From: Morinoia aosen
Taxonomy: Eukaryota; Arthropoda; Malacostraca; Amphipoda; Talitridae
Direction of reading: 5' to 3'
Assembly: GCA_030386875.1 (NCBI GenBank)
Contig: CM059576.1
Location: forward strand, 14,822,058 to 14,886,057
Length of the DNA: 64,000 nucleotides
The translations under genes and the position numbers were made by a program. This document shows, piece after piece, positions 1-11,400 of this stretch. The notes beneath the pieces are model-generated. The model worked only from the letters and a program-made list of their open reading frames with translations. It did not search any database and was not told the DNA's origin. Every line of letters begins with the position of its first letter. Position 1 is the stretch's first letter.

Positions 1-3000
1 ACCATTGAGCGATTGATCTCTACCACAGACATCTGTCTTCTAAACTCTGATGTCATGACCCACATCCACGTCCAAACTGGCTCCTCATCGGCTATAGACC
101 TCAGCCTCTGCTCACCTGAAATATCCCCGGATATTGAATGGGCCATACTAAAAGATACCCATGGGAGTGACCACTTCCCCATCATAATGACCTTACTGAC
201 CCGCCATCTCGTTCATACTCATCCGCACTACAAACTCCACCGTGCTGACTGGTGTACCTTTGAAGCGCTTACTTCCCTCGAGAAAGAGGAAGTCCAAAGC
301 GTGGATGATGCCGCAGAAAGAATCCGAAGAACTATTAGTGACGCCGCATCCGTATCCATCCCGCGTCCAAGAGGCGGTTATGTGCAACATCGAGTGCCCT
401 GGTGGAACGACAACTGTGCGCGTGCCAACTATGAACGGAAAAGAGCTTTACGACGCTTCCAACGCAGTCGCACCGTTGCAGATAAAATTATTTACCAGAG
501 AGCGAGAGCCAGAGCCCAATTCATTAAGAAGGCAGCCAGACAGCAATCTTGGCAACAATACGTATCATCGCTGAACAGCGACACACCAACCTCCAAGATA
601 TGGCAACGAATTCAGAAAATGAAGGGAAAAGGCCATCAAAAACTACCATCACTTGAAATAAATGGAGAACTGGTATGTGACCTAGATCGCGTAGCCACCC
701 ATCTAGCTGAGCATTTTGCGGAAATTAGCAGCGGGAGACATTTCTCGCCTACATTTATCCAACTTAAGCAACGACAAGAGGAAGAGGAACTTGATTTTAC
801 TACTAATGAACAATATGCCTACAATGAGCCAATTACATATCTAGAAATTTTTCATGCCCTTCAACAATCCAGAAACACCGCACCAGGACCAGATGGAATA
901 TATTATAAAATGCAGAAAAAGATGCACCCTACAGCCATAACATATCTCCTCTCTCTGTACAACAAAGTCTGGGAAGCGCACTCCTACCCCTCCGCTTGGC
1001 AATTAAGCATAATAATGGCTTTGCAAAGCCCAACAAACCCCCAACAGAAGCGACAAGTTACCGCCCAATAGCCTTGACAAGCTGCCTGGGAAAGCTTTTT
1101 TGGAATTTGGAAGAGGGTACACGAGCTCGGTATAAGAGGCAACTTGGCTTTTTATCTTCGGGAATTCCTAAGGCGGCGCTGCTTCAGAGTAAAGATTGGC
1201 TCTACTCTCTCCCCACTCATGACTCAAACTGAGGGTGTTCCCCAGGGCAGCGTTATAAGCTGTACCTTGTTCTTGTTAGCCATCGACGCTATATCGAATG
1301 CCCTGCCAGCCAATATCTCATGTTCGTTGTACGTAGACGACTTCATGATCTATGCCTCCTCGAGATACCTGCCGGCTATAACCTGTCGTATGCAGGATGC
1401 AGTTAATAGAATAAATGCTTGGGCTCGGGACCATGGTTTCACCCTCTCCAGTGAAAAAACCGTGATGTTACCCATACAGCCCAACCGGACCCACGAACCT
1501 GCTCCCGAGCTACTCCTCCAGGGTAGGCCTATAAGATCTTCCCCTACTGCGACGTTACTGGGCATGATCTTTGATGACAAGCTCTCGTGGAAACCTCTTA
1601 TAAAGGCTCTAAAAGGTAACTGTATCCGAAGGCTAAGCCTTCTGAAATGCCTCTCTAAGCTGACCTGGGGAGCAGATCGAGTGACCCTGCTGAGAATTCA
1701 CAGAGCTACCATCAGAGCAAAGCTTGACAACGGATGCATTATTTACCAAACTGCAAATGTCTCCTCCTTATCATTATTAGATCCAGTGCACAACAGTGCT
1801 TTGAGGCTATGCACAGGTGCCTTCAGAACATCACCGGTTCTGAGTTTTCTCGCGGAGAGTGGCGAACCAGCCCTGCAGTACCGTCGAGCGCAATTAACGC
1901 TGCAGTACCTCGTGCGGCTTAAGCAGGTCCCTGCCTCGCCTACTTGGGACAGTGTGGTGGGAGATGCTCAAGCTGATGATGCCTTCCCCTACTTTCTCCC
2001 ATCATCCACCGACTACGGGATTTTACTAGACCTTTCACAACTCCCACCATTTCAGATTTCTCCGGCGCCAAAGAGAGGAGAGCCGACTTGGCGGATCCCA
2101 ATTGAAACTTTTTGCCCAGCTCTTGACTATCCCAAGAACAATGATCAAACAGGCGTGCTACTACGGCACCTGTTCATTGATCACCTACTACAAAATCATC
2201 ACGTTGCTGTCAAGATATATACGGAAGGCTCAAAGACCGACGGTGCCGTCGGATGTGCCGCGGTCACTGAGGAGCAAACGGTGATGCACAGGTTGCTTCC
2301 CGAAACCTCAATTTACTCAGCGGAACTCCTCGCTATCCTCGCCGCCTTGCGTATCGTAGAGGAGCGCCAGATCCAGGGACCATACGCAATACTTTCAAAC
2401 TCTAAGGCAGCCCTTCTAGCCATCCGAAATTATAACTCGAAGCATCCGATTGTTGCTAAAATTGCCTGCAGCCTCGCGCGACTCTCCCGCACTCAGAAGC
2501 ACGTGTGTCTGTGTTGGGTACCTGGGCATGTTGATGTGCGCGGCAACGACAGAGCGGACGAAGCCGCGCGACAAGCCGCGGGATCTACCATGCCTCCCCA
2601 AAATACTGCAGTCCCATGTCGAGATTTCTATCCTCTAATCAAAGCAGCGATTAGTGACGTCTGGCAGCAACAGTGGGACGACATCGGTGAGAACAGGCTG
2701 CGAAAATATAAGAATACCGTCCGAGCCTGGCCCTCCTCGAGCCATCGTAACCGACGGCTTGAAGTCTTACTGTGTCGCCTGAGGATCGGGCACACTCGCT
2801 TGACGCATAAATACCTCATTGAGCGGAATCCTCAGCCCCTCTGCGGCGACTGCTTGGTGCCACTCACAGTGCGCCACCTGCTGGTGGAATGCATGAGCTT
2901 TGCCGACTTCCGCTTGCAATATTACCCTGCGTTGCCTAGAGATAATCATGATGCCTTCTTAGAGGGTATGCTGGGAGACCCTCCCCGTGGCGCTTTTAAT

Positions 3001-3054
3001 CTCGATTCATTAATTGCTTTTCTTTCTGATGCTCATCTTATAGACGAGATATAG
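1..3054 (+). pseudogene. ORF2 remnant: endonuclease C-terminus, reverse transcriptase (deleted), RNase H
   Basis: The frame is open from base 1 to 1071 and resumes, shifted, at 1144-3054. The endonuclease end is shown by an SDHFPI motif near 170-185. The RT fingers carry the TAPGPDGI and SYRPIALTSC motifs. Compared with copy B about 200 bp are missing around 1095-1110, removing the first catalytic RT block (the FFDLRKAYD region) and breaking the frame. The palm motif YVDD remains near 1331-1342. In RNase H two acidic catalytic positions differ from copy B: YTDGS has become YTEGS (about 2219-2233) and FSDSKAAL has become LSNSKAAL. The VPGHVDVRGNDRADE block and a Cys/His-rich end (CGDC...H...C) remain. 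It cannot make an active RT. Confidence 0.87.
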
Positions 3055-3283
3055 GATGCTTGATGATATTGTACCTCCTTTATGAATTCGTGGCTCTTTG
3101 AGCAGAACTTCTCAACATTGGCTTTCCTGACTCATTGACCGTTTAAACAGTTTTTTGTCTCTCCTACGTGAACTCTCCGGAAACCAACCATTTGATTGGA
3201 CACTGTGAACATTGAGATCTTCGGCGCGTTATAGTCTTTGTTACTGAAGTGCTAGAAACCTGGTTTTACTACTACTACTACTT
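1..3283 (+). mobile_element. I-clade non-LTR retrotransposon, copy A (5' end outside window)
   Basis: This is the 3' half of a LINE-type element that moves by target-primed reverse transcription. The visible order is the end of an APE-type endonuclease, reverse transcriptase, RNase H, a C-terminal zinc-knuckle region, an untranslated tail and a terminal (TAC)n microsatellite at about 3267-3283. The same gene order, closely similar protein and the same kind of tail recur at 54409-60901 (copy B), so the two are one family. RNase H plus a short-repeat tail instead of poly(A) points to the I clade (family knowledge). The 5' end is cut by the window, so no target-site duplication can be checked here. 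Confidence 0.88.
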
Positions 3284-3599
3284 ATGCCAGCTATTGTTGA
3301 AGTCAGACATGAGTTTTGTTTTTTTGGTGAAAAGTGTATTGTATTGAGTTGTATCGCACTTGACTGAGTAAGATGGAATATGCGAGCAATAACGTGGTAA
3401 TTGAAGTAATCTGTATAAATAGCGGAGAAAGTTGGAAGACACTTATGATCTCAGCGTAAACCTTATAACAACACAGCAACTTCGGAAGTATTGCCAAAGC
3501 GACAACTAAATAGTCCATGGCCGAAGTTGTCGTTAACTGAGTTTATCTATATATTAATACGCTTAAAACTAAATTCGTGGGTAACGCTCTACATCTAAT
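3284..3599. other. No gene seen
   Basis: This 316-bp stretch follows the TAC-repeat tail of copy A. Only short open frames occur in it and none has recognisable content. Confidence 0.5.
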
Positions 3600-4265
3600 A
3601 GGCTTGATAGGATAGGTGAGTTAGGTTAGGGTATTTGTATTATTTATTTTTTATCAAGTATTTTTTATTAATTTTTATTTTAGTTGGTAATTTACTTTTT
3701 ATTTGTTAACTTTTGTTGATTTGTTAATAGTTTTGTAATATATTTCAATTATTTTTTATTCATTTATTTTTTATGTTTTCATTTTTTTAAATTTTCATTT
3801 TTTTGTAATTGTTATTTATTTTTTAATTTTTTATTCATTCCTAATTTGTAATTTTTTTATTTTCATTTTTATTTTTCAATTTTATATATTTTTTTAATTT
3901 TTTTATTTATATTAATTTTTTATTTTTTCCAGATTTTATTTTTTTTATTTTTTTCTATTTTTTTCAATTTATTTTTCTCAATTTGTCATTTATTTTAATT
4001 TTCATTTTTTTCTCTATTTTTTCATATTCATATTCTGAATTATGTATAGGGGATTTCATTTTAATTTTTTTTTAATATTCAATTTTTTTATTTTTCTAAT
4101 TTTTATGTAGCATTTTTTAAAAATTTTAATTTATTCCAATTTTTTCTATTTTAGTATTTTCTATGTATTCATTTACTTATATTTATTTTTTATTAGCTTT
4201 TATTTTTCATTTTTCTATTACTTTCTTTTATTTTTTTCAAACTTTGCATTGCATAAAAATTTGAT
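3600..4265. repeat. T-rich low-complexity tract
   Basis: About 650 bp is made almost only of T and A with runs such as tttttattttt. Ts are strongly enriched over As on this strand. There is no fixed repeat length and no coding potential. A short GTTAGGTTAGGG-like stretch at 3620-3632 precedes it. Confidence 0.8.
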
Positions 4266-4329
4266 TTCAAATTACAGTAATTATTGAAGGCGCCATGACT
4301 CGCGTTATCGTGTCTACGAAGAGACTATT

Positions 4330-5560
4330 TATACGGAAACAAGCAGAATGGCTAGGATAGGTTGGTATGTTAGGTTAGCATGGGTTAGGTCAGAATATGT
4401 TATGTTAAAATCTCTTGGGTAATGTTTACCAAATTTTTTTATGGGTCCACCAGCTTAACAATGACATTGGTTAAGTTGAGTTAGTATAGGTAGGGTTAGG
4501 ATAGGTTAGGTCAGGATAGGATAGGTTATGTTAGGATAGTTAGCATAGGTTACGTAATGTTGAGAACATTCATCCACTGGTCAACGGTTTTCTATGTTTG
4601 ACAAATTATCAGAATATCTTCGGGTAGCATAGGATAGATTAGTGTATACATACATGTTAGGAAAGGTTAGGTTAGAATTTGTTGGGTAATTTTGACCGAA
4701 TTATCTCACGGGTACACCTAGCCTAACGATGACATTGTTCAAGTTATGTTAGGATAGGATAAGATAGGTTAGGATATTATAGGTTAGTATATGATAGGTT
4801 AGGATACGATAGGTTAGGATATGATAGGTTAGGATATGATAGGTTAGAATATGATAGGTTAGGATATGATAGGTTAGGATATGGTAGGTTAGGATATGAT
4901 AGGTTAGGATTTGATAGGTTAGGATTTGATAGGTTAGGATATGATAGGTTAGGATAGGTTAGGTAATGTTGACAGAATTTTATCACGGGTCCACGTTTTT
5001 TATGTTTGACATATTATCATGATAGGTTTGGTTAGCTTAGGTCAGGAAGAGATAGGTTAGAATATGTTAGGTTAGGATAACTTAAGTTAGAATGGGTTAT
5101 GGTCGAATTTGTTAGATAATGTTGACGAAATTTTTTCACGGGTACACATTTTTTTAATTTTTGACATATTATCAGTATAGCTTTGGTTGGTGCAGGTTAG
5201 GATATGTTAGGTTAGTGTAGGTTAGGTTGGTTGTGTCGACGAATTTTTTACGGGTTGATGTTTTGTATGTTTCCCTTATTATCAGGATAGCTTCACTTAG
5301 GATACGATAGTTTGAGATAGGATAGGTTAGGATATGTTAGTTTTGGATGAGTTCGGTTAAAATGTTATGTAAGAATTTTTTAGCTAATATTGACCAAATT
5401 TTTTCACGGGTCCACCTAGCCTTGGATGACGTTGGTTAAAGTTAGGTTAGGATGGGATATGTTAGGTTAGGGTAGATTTGGTTAGCATATGTTAGGACAA
5501 GATAGGTTAGAATATGTTATGTTCATATTTGTTAAGGAATGTTGACGGAATTTTCTCACG
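4330..5560. repeat. Degenerate TTAGG-like repeat region
   Basis: The motif ttagg, usually as ataggttagg or taggttagga, recurs dozens of times through this block. It is broken by a second motif of roughly 70-80 bp containing 'gttgacgaa' and 'cacgggtcca' followed by 'gatgacattg', seen near 4430, 4700, 4975, 5130, 5400 and 5550. TTAGG is the usual arthropod telomere repeat (established knowledge). Here it is imperfect and interstitial, so this is either decayed telomere-like DNA or an unrelated satellite with a similar core. Confidence 0.65.
4765..4955. repeat. 17-bp tandem array (ataggttaggatatgat)
   Basis: About eleven near-perfect copies of a 17-bp unit stand head to tail, with single changes such as atttgat and atacgat. 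The 69-residue minus-strand open frame over it, a YPNLS repeat, is a by-product of the array and not a gene. Confidence 0.85.
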
Positions 5561-5614
5561 GGTCCCAAAGCTTATTGATGACACTGTCCGTGGAATTTCC
5601 ACGGGTTCTGCTAG
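5520..5614 (+). mobile_element. Helitron-like 3' terminus
   Basis: A perfect 7-bp stem CCGTGGA/TCCACGG with a 3-nt loop lies at 5588-5604, followed six bases later by CTAG at 5611-5614 and then T. A short hairpin a few bases before a CTRR end that abuts T is the hallmark of Helitron 3' ends. The preceding repeat block is probably the body of a non-autonomous member. A diverged form of the same end occurs at about 48765-48800, and another in inverse orientation at 51395-51480. No Rep/helicase gene is present, and the 5' TC end was not located. Confidence 0.45.
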
Positions 5615-7063
5615 TTATTATTATTATTGTTATTCATTTATATTATAATTAACCGGAGCAAGTTACTTATTAAAGGATGTGTGCCGTATATGTCTACGTA
5701 TATGTATATTTAATAATTAAAGGACGTAGTGTTCAATATTTAATTGTTACAATAATGTATTCATCGAATAAGTATGGGTGTTAGGCTACTCTTGCCAAGT
5801 AATAAAACTATACCAGATGCATGTTTTACTGTATTGAGGGATATTCACTAGGTAAAGTGTAGCTGCTGGAATGACTACAGCAATACTGCCAATATTCCTG
5901 TGGTTACTCGAAGCAGCTACACTTTTAGTTCAACGATGCTCGTTGTTCAAATTTTCAACTACTTACACGTCGATCATGGATACAGAGCAATTCAAAAATT
6001 AACTAATCTTGATAACACATTCTTTATAACGCAATATGACGTAGCGGTGATTATTCAAAAATTGTCTGTACAAATCGGTGGCTAAGAGTAAGAGAACACA
6101 GCAGATTACGAAAAAAGTGCAAGAGAATGATTTATACGGAAGATTTGTACTTCCGGAGCCTATTAAAAGTTTGAATTTATTCGAGGCCTGTAATATATAT
6201 ATATATAGCCTAAAATAAAAGTGCATTAAAGATGATGGACATCGTAAAATAACTAATCCTGGTTTCTATGTATATCGTTCAACAAGAATTCTAAAAGCAT
6301 TGAAGACTCTGGAAGCGGAGAGCATTGTTTGCCAGAGTAATTTCATCCTGGGGTTTATTGACATTGACAAACGATGAACTCCGTGTTTCTTTCTGAAATA
6401 TACAGTAACATTATGAGGACTTTCATTTGATGTCTCCTTTTAACGCTGGAAAAGAAACATTTGAATTTGAGAACTACAAGCGGAGCTTTGTACCGATGAA
6501 TATGAAGGTTTTGCTCAGTATGCACACAAATTTTAATTATTACGTGGCTATTAAGCATTGCATACGAGATTATCAAAGTTTTTCAGTATCATGGTTTCCA
6601 GACAATTTACATTTTTTTCAATACGTATGTGCGGAAACCCGGCAGTTCCCGCCATAGTGATATCATACGTACGGCAGCCAGTGCATCGCTGCTGCGAATG
6701 TGGTGTGGGTCACGTGGTATGGGTGTGGCAACGTCATCAGGTCAAACGTCTCCAATTGGCTGGCTTGTAGAACGGTTGCGAGCAGCTGTCCCCTTTGAAG
6801 TGGACCTTACGAAAAACTGCGAACAATTGGGGGAATATAAAATCGAGCGGCCGAGAGCATTTAATATTAATTAGGTAACAGCACTACACTTCTTTCGACA
6901 GAAATGAGATTAGGTGCTGACGTTGGTGAAAATGCTCCAGGCAGCCACGAATTGCGGAGAAGACCAAAGCGGCGCAGTCTTCTCCCACCAACTGCCGTTT
7001 AACGTCACCTGGCGAAGTGAAAAATATGTTAGCTTTAGTATATTGATAGGTACGAAACCTGGT
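5615..7063. other. No gene recognised; one hairpin
   Basis: Several frames of 60-80 codons exist on both strands but none shows a known motif or codon bias. The only structure seen is an inverted repeat of 14 bp, aaagtgtagctgct at 5854-5867 against its complement at 5912-5925, with a 44-nt loop. Confidence 0.5.
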
Positions 7064-7950
7064 CATAGGGCGAAAGCCCGAAAGGTAATAATAGGGCGAA
7101 AGCCCGAACGGTAATAATAGGGCGAAAGCCCGAAAGGTAATAATAGGGCGAAAGCCCGAACTGTAATAATAGGGCGAAAGCCCGAAGGGTAATAATAGGG
7201 CGAAAGCCCGAAAGGTAATAATAGGGCGAAAGCCCGAAAGGTAATAATAGGGCGAAAGCCCGAAAGGTAATAATAGGGCGAAAGCCCGAAAGGTAATAAT
7301 AGGGCGAAAGCCCGAAAGGTAATAATAGGGCGAAAGCCCGAAAGGTAATAATAGGGCGAAAGCCCGAAAGGTAATAATAGGGCGAAAGCCCGAAAGGTAA
7401 TATAGGGCGAAAGCCCGAAAGGTAATAATAGGGCGAAAGCCCGAAAGGTAATAATAGGGCGAAAGCCCGAAAGGTAATAATAGGGCGAAAGCCCGAAAGG
7501 TAATAATAGGGCGAAAGCCCGAAAGGTAATAATAGGGCGAAAGCCCGAAAGGTAATAATAGGGCGAAAGCCCGAAAGGTAATAATAGGGCGAATGCCCGA
7601 AAGGTAATAATAGGGCGAATGCCCGAAAGGTAATAATAGGGCGAATGCCCGAAAGGTAATAATAGGGCGAATGCCCGAAAGGTAATAATAGGGCGAATGC
7701 CCGAAAGATAATAATAGGGCGAATGCCCGAACTGTAATAATAGGGCGAAAGCCCGAACTGTAATAATAGGGCGAAAGCCCGAACTCTAATAATAGGGCGA
7801 AAGCCCGAACTGTAATAATAGGGCGAAAGCCCGAACTGTAATAATAGGGCGAAAGCCCGAACTGTAATAGTAGGGCGAAAGCCCGAACTGTAATAATAGG
7901 GCGAAAGCCCGAACTGTAATAATAGGGCGAAAGCCCGAACTGTAATAATA
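7064..7950. repeat. 26-bp satellite with a GAAA-loop hairpin in each unit
   Basis: About 34 tandem copies of a 26-bp unit contain the perfect palindrome GGGC-GAAA-GCCC joined by gaaaggtaataata. Variants cluster in blocks. Units ending gaaagg predominate from about 7190 to 7580, units with loop GAAT run about 7587-7735, and units ending gaactg fill 7736-7945, with a few of mixed type at the start. The stem is kept in nearly all copies. Blocks of shared variants indicate local amplification. There is no coding potential. Confidence 0.95.
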
Positions 7951-9551
7951 AGTAAGTTAATAGAAATTTAGTCTATTCGCCAGGAAAAAGTAGGGGTCGA
8001 CTGGTCTAAAGGCTCCATGGATATCAACTCACTAGCAGACATGCGCCCAGCCTAAGAGTGACGAACCTCGAATGTCCATGGAGTTGGGAGCTCCTCCGAC
8101 GACAGATGGTTAGGGCGAGCTTGCAGGAGTCGTGCTGGTGTACGGCTCATAGCTTCGGCATCGCACCATCCTGACGTCCGTCGATGCATGAGATTCCCAG
8201 CTCCAGCCCAAGACAACCAGAAGAGCGAAGGCGGAGCGAAGAAGCAGCGCGGTAACGGTGAGCTTAGCCACTCATCCTCCCGTCGCCTGTCCGCCTTAAA
8301 ACGTTGCAGGGAAGACGCATCCAAACCCAAACCTTAGGTTCGGAGCAAATTAGTCCAACGGCGGAACCACGTAAAACCTGCGGCGACAGGGAAGCGCTAC
8401 ACACAGAGTCAGTAGCCGGTAGTTATGATCTGCTGATAATTGGGTCAGATGACCGGAGCAAAGCTTATTCTGCAGCGTCTATGGGAAATACAGTAAACTG
8501 GATACTGTATACTGTATTTGGCCAAACTCAAACTAGGAGCCGTCTACCAGCGAGCCAGGACCACTCTAAAACCAGTCGACCAAATTTAGATCAATATTTT
8601 ATATAGACCTACCTGTCTTGTGTATGTCGTGCTCAGGGCTCAGGAGTGAATCACGCTAGTTTGAAATTAGCGTCTTGGTGACGTGGAATAGATGCTGTGC
8701 CTTTCGTGGTTAGGATATTCATTGCTTAGCTATCAACAGCAAGAGTGCAGTTTAAGTGATCTCAAATTCATTTAAGAAACTAAAGCAAACGTGTTACCTT
8801 TTTTTGTTTTATTAGGGTTTCAACCACTATATTTTCGAAAAAAAAACATTCCCTGCGCTTCAAATTTAACCGAATTACGCGTAGATAAACGGCTTTCATA
8901 CTCCGATTACACACTGAGTAGACATAATTCGTGGTACAGCTCATTGTTATAAAGTTGTTCATGAATTAATGGTCCATAGAAATCTCAGCCTTCGTCATAT
9001 TCGAGTTCCTGTGCAGTGAAGGGCATGAATAATATCCGTGACAGACCTTGTTCTGAACACGTTGATGACAATGGCGACCTCACACGATTGGTACAATTGA
9101 AAGTGTGGGTGGCATTGAAGAATTTTTTTTCCAATTATTGATGTTGTAAATGAAGTTATAAATATCGTTTATGGAAAATATTTGTGAAACGATTTTTTTC
9201 AGCATGACAAAAGTCTTACAAAGGTGACCAAAACTTATGTAGTATTTGCTTGGAATGCTTCTCATTTGAAGTGTATTCTATTGTAAGTTTTGCAATTTTA
9301 CAATGTGTGTAATAACTAACTACAAATGTGATATCTTTCTGAGTGTGATCTCAACGCACATAATTTATGTGAGTTCTTACTATTACATAATTTGAGAAAA
9401 CTTAAATATTATTTCTTCAATTTTCTTATTTCATCAATTGATACAATTTTTTTCGATTTCAACAAGTTTTTTGATATAATAGTTCTATGTATTGTGCATA
9501 TGTATTCCTAATTGTTGATGGTAAGCGATATTAATGTTTTTTACCTATTAT
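7951..9551. other. No gene recognised
   Basis: A GC-richer part (about 7980-8600) is followed by AT-rich DNA. The open frame 8304-8606 (100 codons) shows no recognisable domain. A 12-bp inverted pair, gtcgactggtct-like at 7997 and its near complement at 8570, flanks the GC-richer part but may be chance. Confidence 0.5.
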
Positions 9552-9575
9552 TTAACAATTTAACAATTTAACAAT
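9552..9575 (-). repeat. 3' tail: three copies of an octamer
   Basis: ttaacaat is repeated three times exactly (attgttaa on the element's own strand). It marks the 3' end of the minus-strand element and is the kind of 8-bp tail used by CR1 elements instead of poly(A). Confidence 0.7.
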
Positions 9576-9946
9576 TTATTTCCCACAGGAGATACAGAGG
9601 TAGAATGTTTCTTAAGTCTAATACAATGGTCAGAGTTGAGTATAGCTACCTGTGGGCCTGAATAAGTTCAGCGACTTCTAGGGCATCCTACCATTACATT
9701 ATTCTAGGGCGTACAATAATGTTTAACCTAATTCACTTAGCCTAGTTTCGCATTAGACTGATCAACAGGATAATGAACTCGATATTGATGTTTAATTTTA
9801 CAATATAGGTCATATGGACAATATTTAACAGTATATTCGATAACGATTTGGGAGCAGACTGAAAATCGGCGATATTACTCATGGCAAATTGCATTATTAG
9901 GACCAGACATGTAGGAGGCAGGATTTGACTTGGTGATCTTACACGA

Positions 9947-11390
9947 CTAGTATTCTGATAAGAAGTGAGACTCAAGATTTCTTTTAAATACCTTGTAAGA
10001 ATTACTTTCACGGATCTCCGCAGGTATTGAGTTCCAGGTTTTAGTTCCAACGAATAGTATACTATGTTGCGAGCGGGCCTTTGAATAATAAGGAAGCATG
10101 AATTTACTTTTATTTCGTGTTAAATGGTCGTGATGACCAGTTTGCGCAGTTAATAACTGTTGAAGGCTATTGTCGCCATCATTAGCTAATGTTTTGTAGA
10201 TGAAATTGCAGATGGAGATTTTGTAGAGATCCGAGAGTTTAAGTATTTGTAAATTTTTGAATGAATCATTTGTGTGAGCATTATATTCTAGGTTCTTTAC
10301 CGCTCTGATGGCTCTTTTTTGCAGAGTAAAAATTATATTAGTTTTATTTTTATCAGTTCCATGCCATGCTTCTATTCCGTATTGCAGGTATGGTGAAATG
10401 AGCGTTCGATAAAGCATTAGTAAGGCTGTTTCAGGCAGGAAATTTTTAACTTTATTCAGGATTCCGATGGATTTTGATAATTTAGAACTAATATGAGTGA
10501 TGTGCTCTTTGATGGTCAGATGTTTATCTATTATGATGCCCAGAAATTTACATGAGTTGGTTTCTTTGATTTCACCTTCGCCAATTTTAATGGATGGTAG
10601 AGATATATTTTTCTTGTATGAGAACGTAATATAATTTGTTTTATCGATATTGAGGCTTATTTTATTAGCTTTAAGCCACAGTGAAACCTTATGGAGTTCA
10701 TTATTTATACTCTCCGCAATCGTAGTGGGATTTTCGTTCGGAAGGACCGCAGAAAGCGTACTGTCATCGGCAAAAAGTATGAATTTAAAAATGATGTAGA
10801 TTTAATAATATCATTGATAAAAATCAGAAAAAGGAGAGGCCCAAGAACAGATCCTTGTGGAACTCCATGGCTAATTTTTTGTGGGTCCGATTTTGCGTCG
10901 TCAATGACAACGTATTGCTTCCGATTTGTTAGGTATGATCTGAACCAATCATGGGCAACCCCACGAATGCCATAACAATGAAGTTTCGAGAGTAATATGT
11001 TATGGTCCACACAATCGAATGCCTTTCGAAAGTCAAGAAATACAGAGAAGACAGTGTTTCCGTTATCTATATTAAAATAAAGGAATTGTAAATGATTTAA
11101 TATTGCCTGTGTTGTTGATTTTTTACAGCGAAAGCCGTATTGTTTATCATAGAGAAATGATTTTTGTTCAAAATAAGAGTACACTTTTTTATACACAATT
11201 TTCTCGAATACCTTGCTAATAATTGGTAACATGGAGATAGGTCGATAATTGTTTACACAGGTTTTTTCACCATTTTTAAAGATAGGGGTTACTCTAGCAA
11301 CTTTGAGGGAGTTCGGGAAAGTGCCTAGTAAGAGAGACTGGTTAATAATGTGTAAACAACAACCACTGGAGGTAGCGATTCTCTATATTT
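9947..11390 (-). pseudogene. Reverse transcriptase of CR1/Jockey-like element, frameshifted
   Basis: Reading the minus strand from about 11390, one meets HIINQSLLLGTFPNSLK, then NYRPISMLPIISKVFEKI, then FLDFRKAFDCVDHNIL (catalytic block A, about 11050-11010) and HGVPQGSVLGPLLFLIFIND (about 10870-10810). A frameshift near 10790 precedes the FADD-like palm motif, which is readable in another frame. The thumb and C-terminal part continue to 10417-9947, where YGIEAWHGTDK and TWNSIPAEIR, typical of this RT family, are seen. At least two frame changes make it inactive. Confidence 0.82.
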
Positions 11391-11400
11391 TAATAGTACT

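Larger units (their letters stand above)
9552..11400 (-). mobile_element. CR1/Jockey-like non-LTR retrotransposon, 5'-truncated
   Basis: This is the minus-strand 3' portion of a LINE: reverse transcriptase, C-terminal region and 3' UTR, ending in three copies of an octamer at 9552-9575. The RT lacks an RNase H domain. An RT without RNase H plus an 8-bp terminal repeat resembles the CR1 group (established knowledge). The 5' end fades out near 11400, where a stop codon interrupts the RT fingers, so it is a 5'-truncated copy, the usual outcome of incomplete target-primed reverse transcription. Confidence 0.8.

Noticed and set aside
4777..4986. YPNLS repeat peptide on the minus strand
   Set aside because: By-product of the 17-bp ttagg-like array.
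6427..7114. Overlapping short frames (70-81 codons)
   Set aside because: Several mutually exclusive frames, none with motifs.
7064..7950. CRISPR-like array
   Set aside because: There are no unique spacers. The unit is a plain 26-bp tandem satellite in eukaryotic DNA.
8190..8250. Weak similarity (attcccagctccagccc...ggcggagcg) to the body after the tRNA-like sequence at 13530
   Set aside because: Only short blocks match and a large gap is needed; not enough to call a second SINE copy.
8304..8606. 100-codon frame after the 26-bp satellite
   Set aside because: No domain, no splice support and no neighbour in frame.
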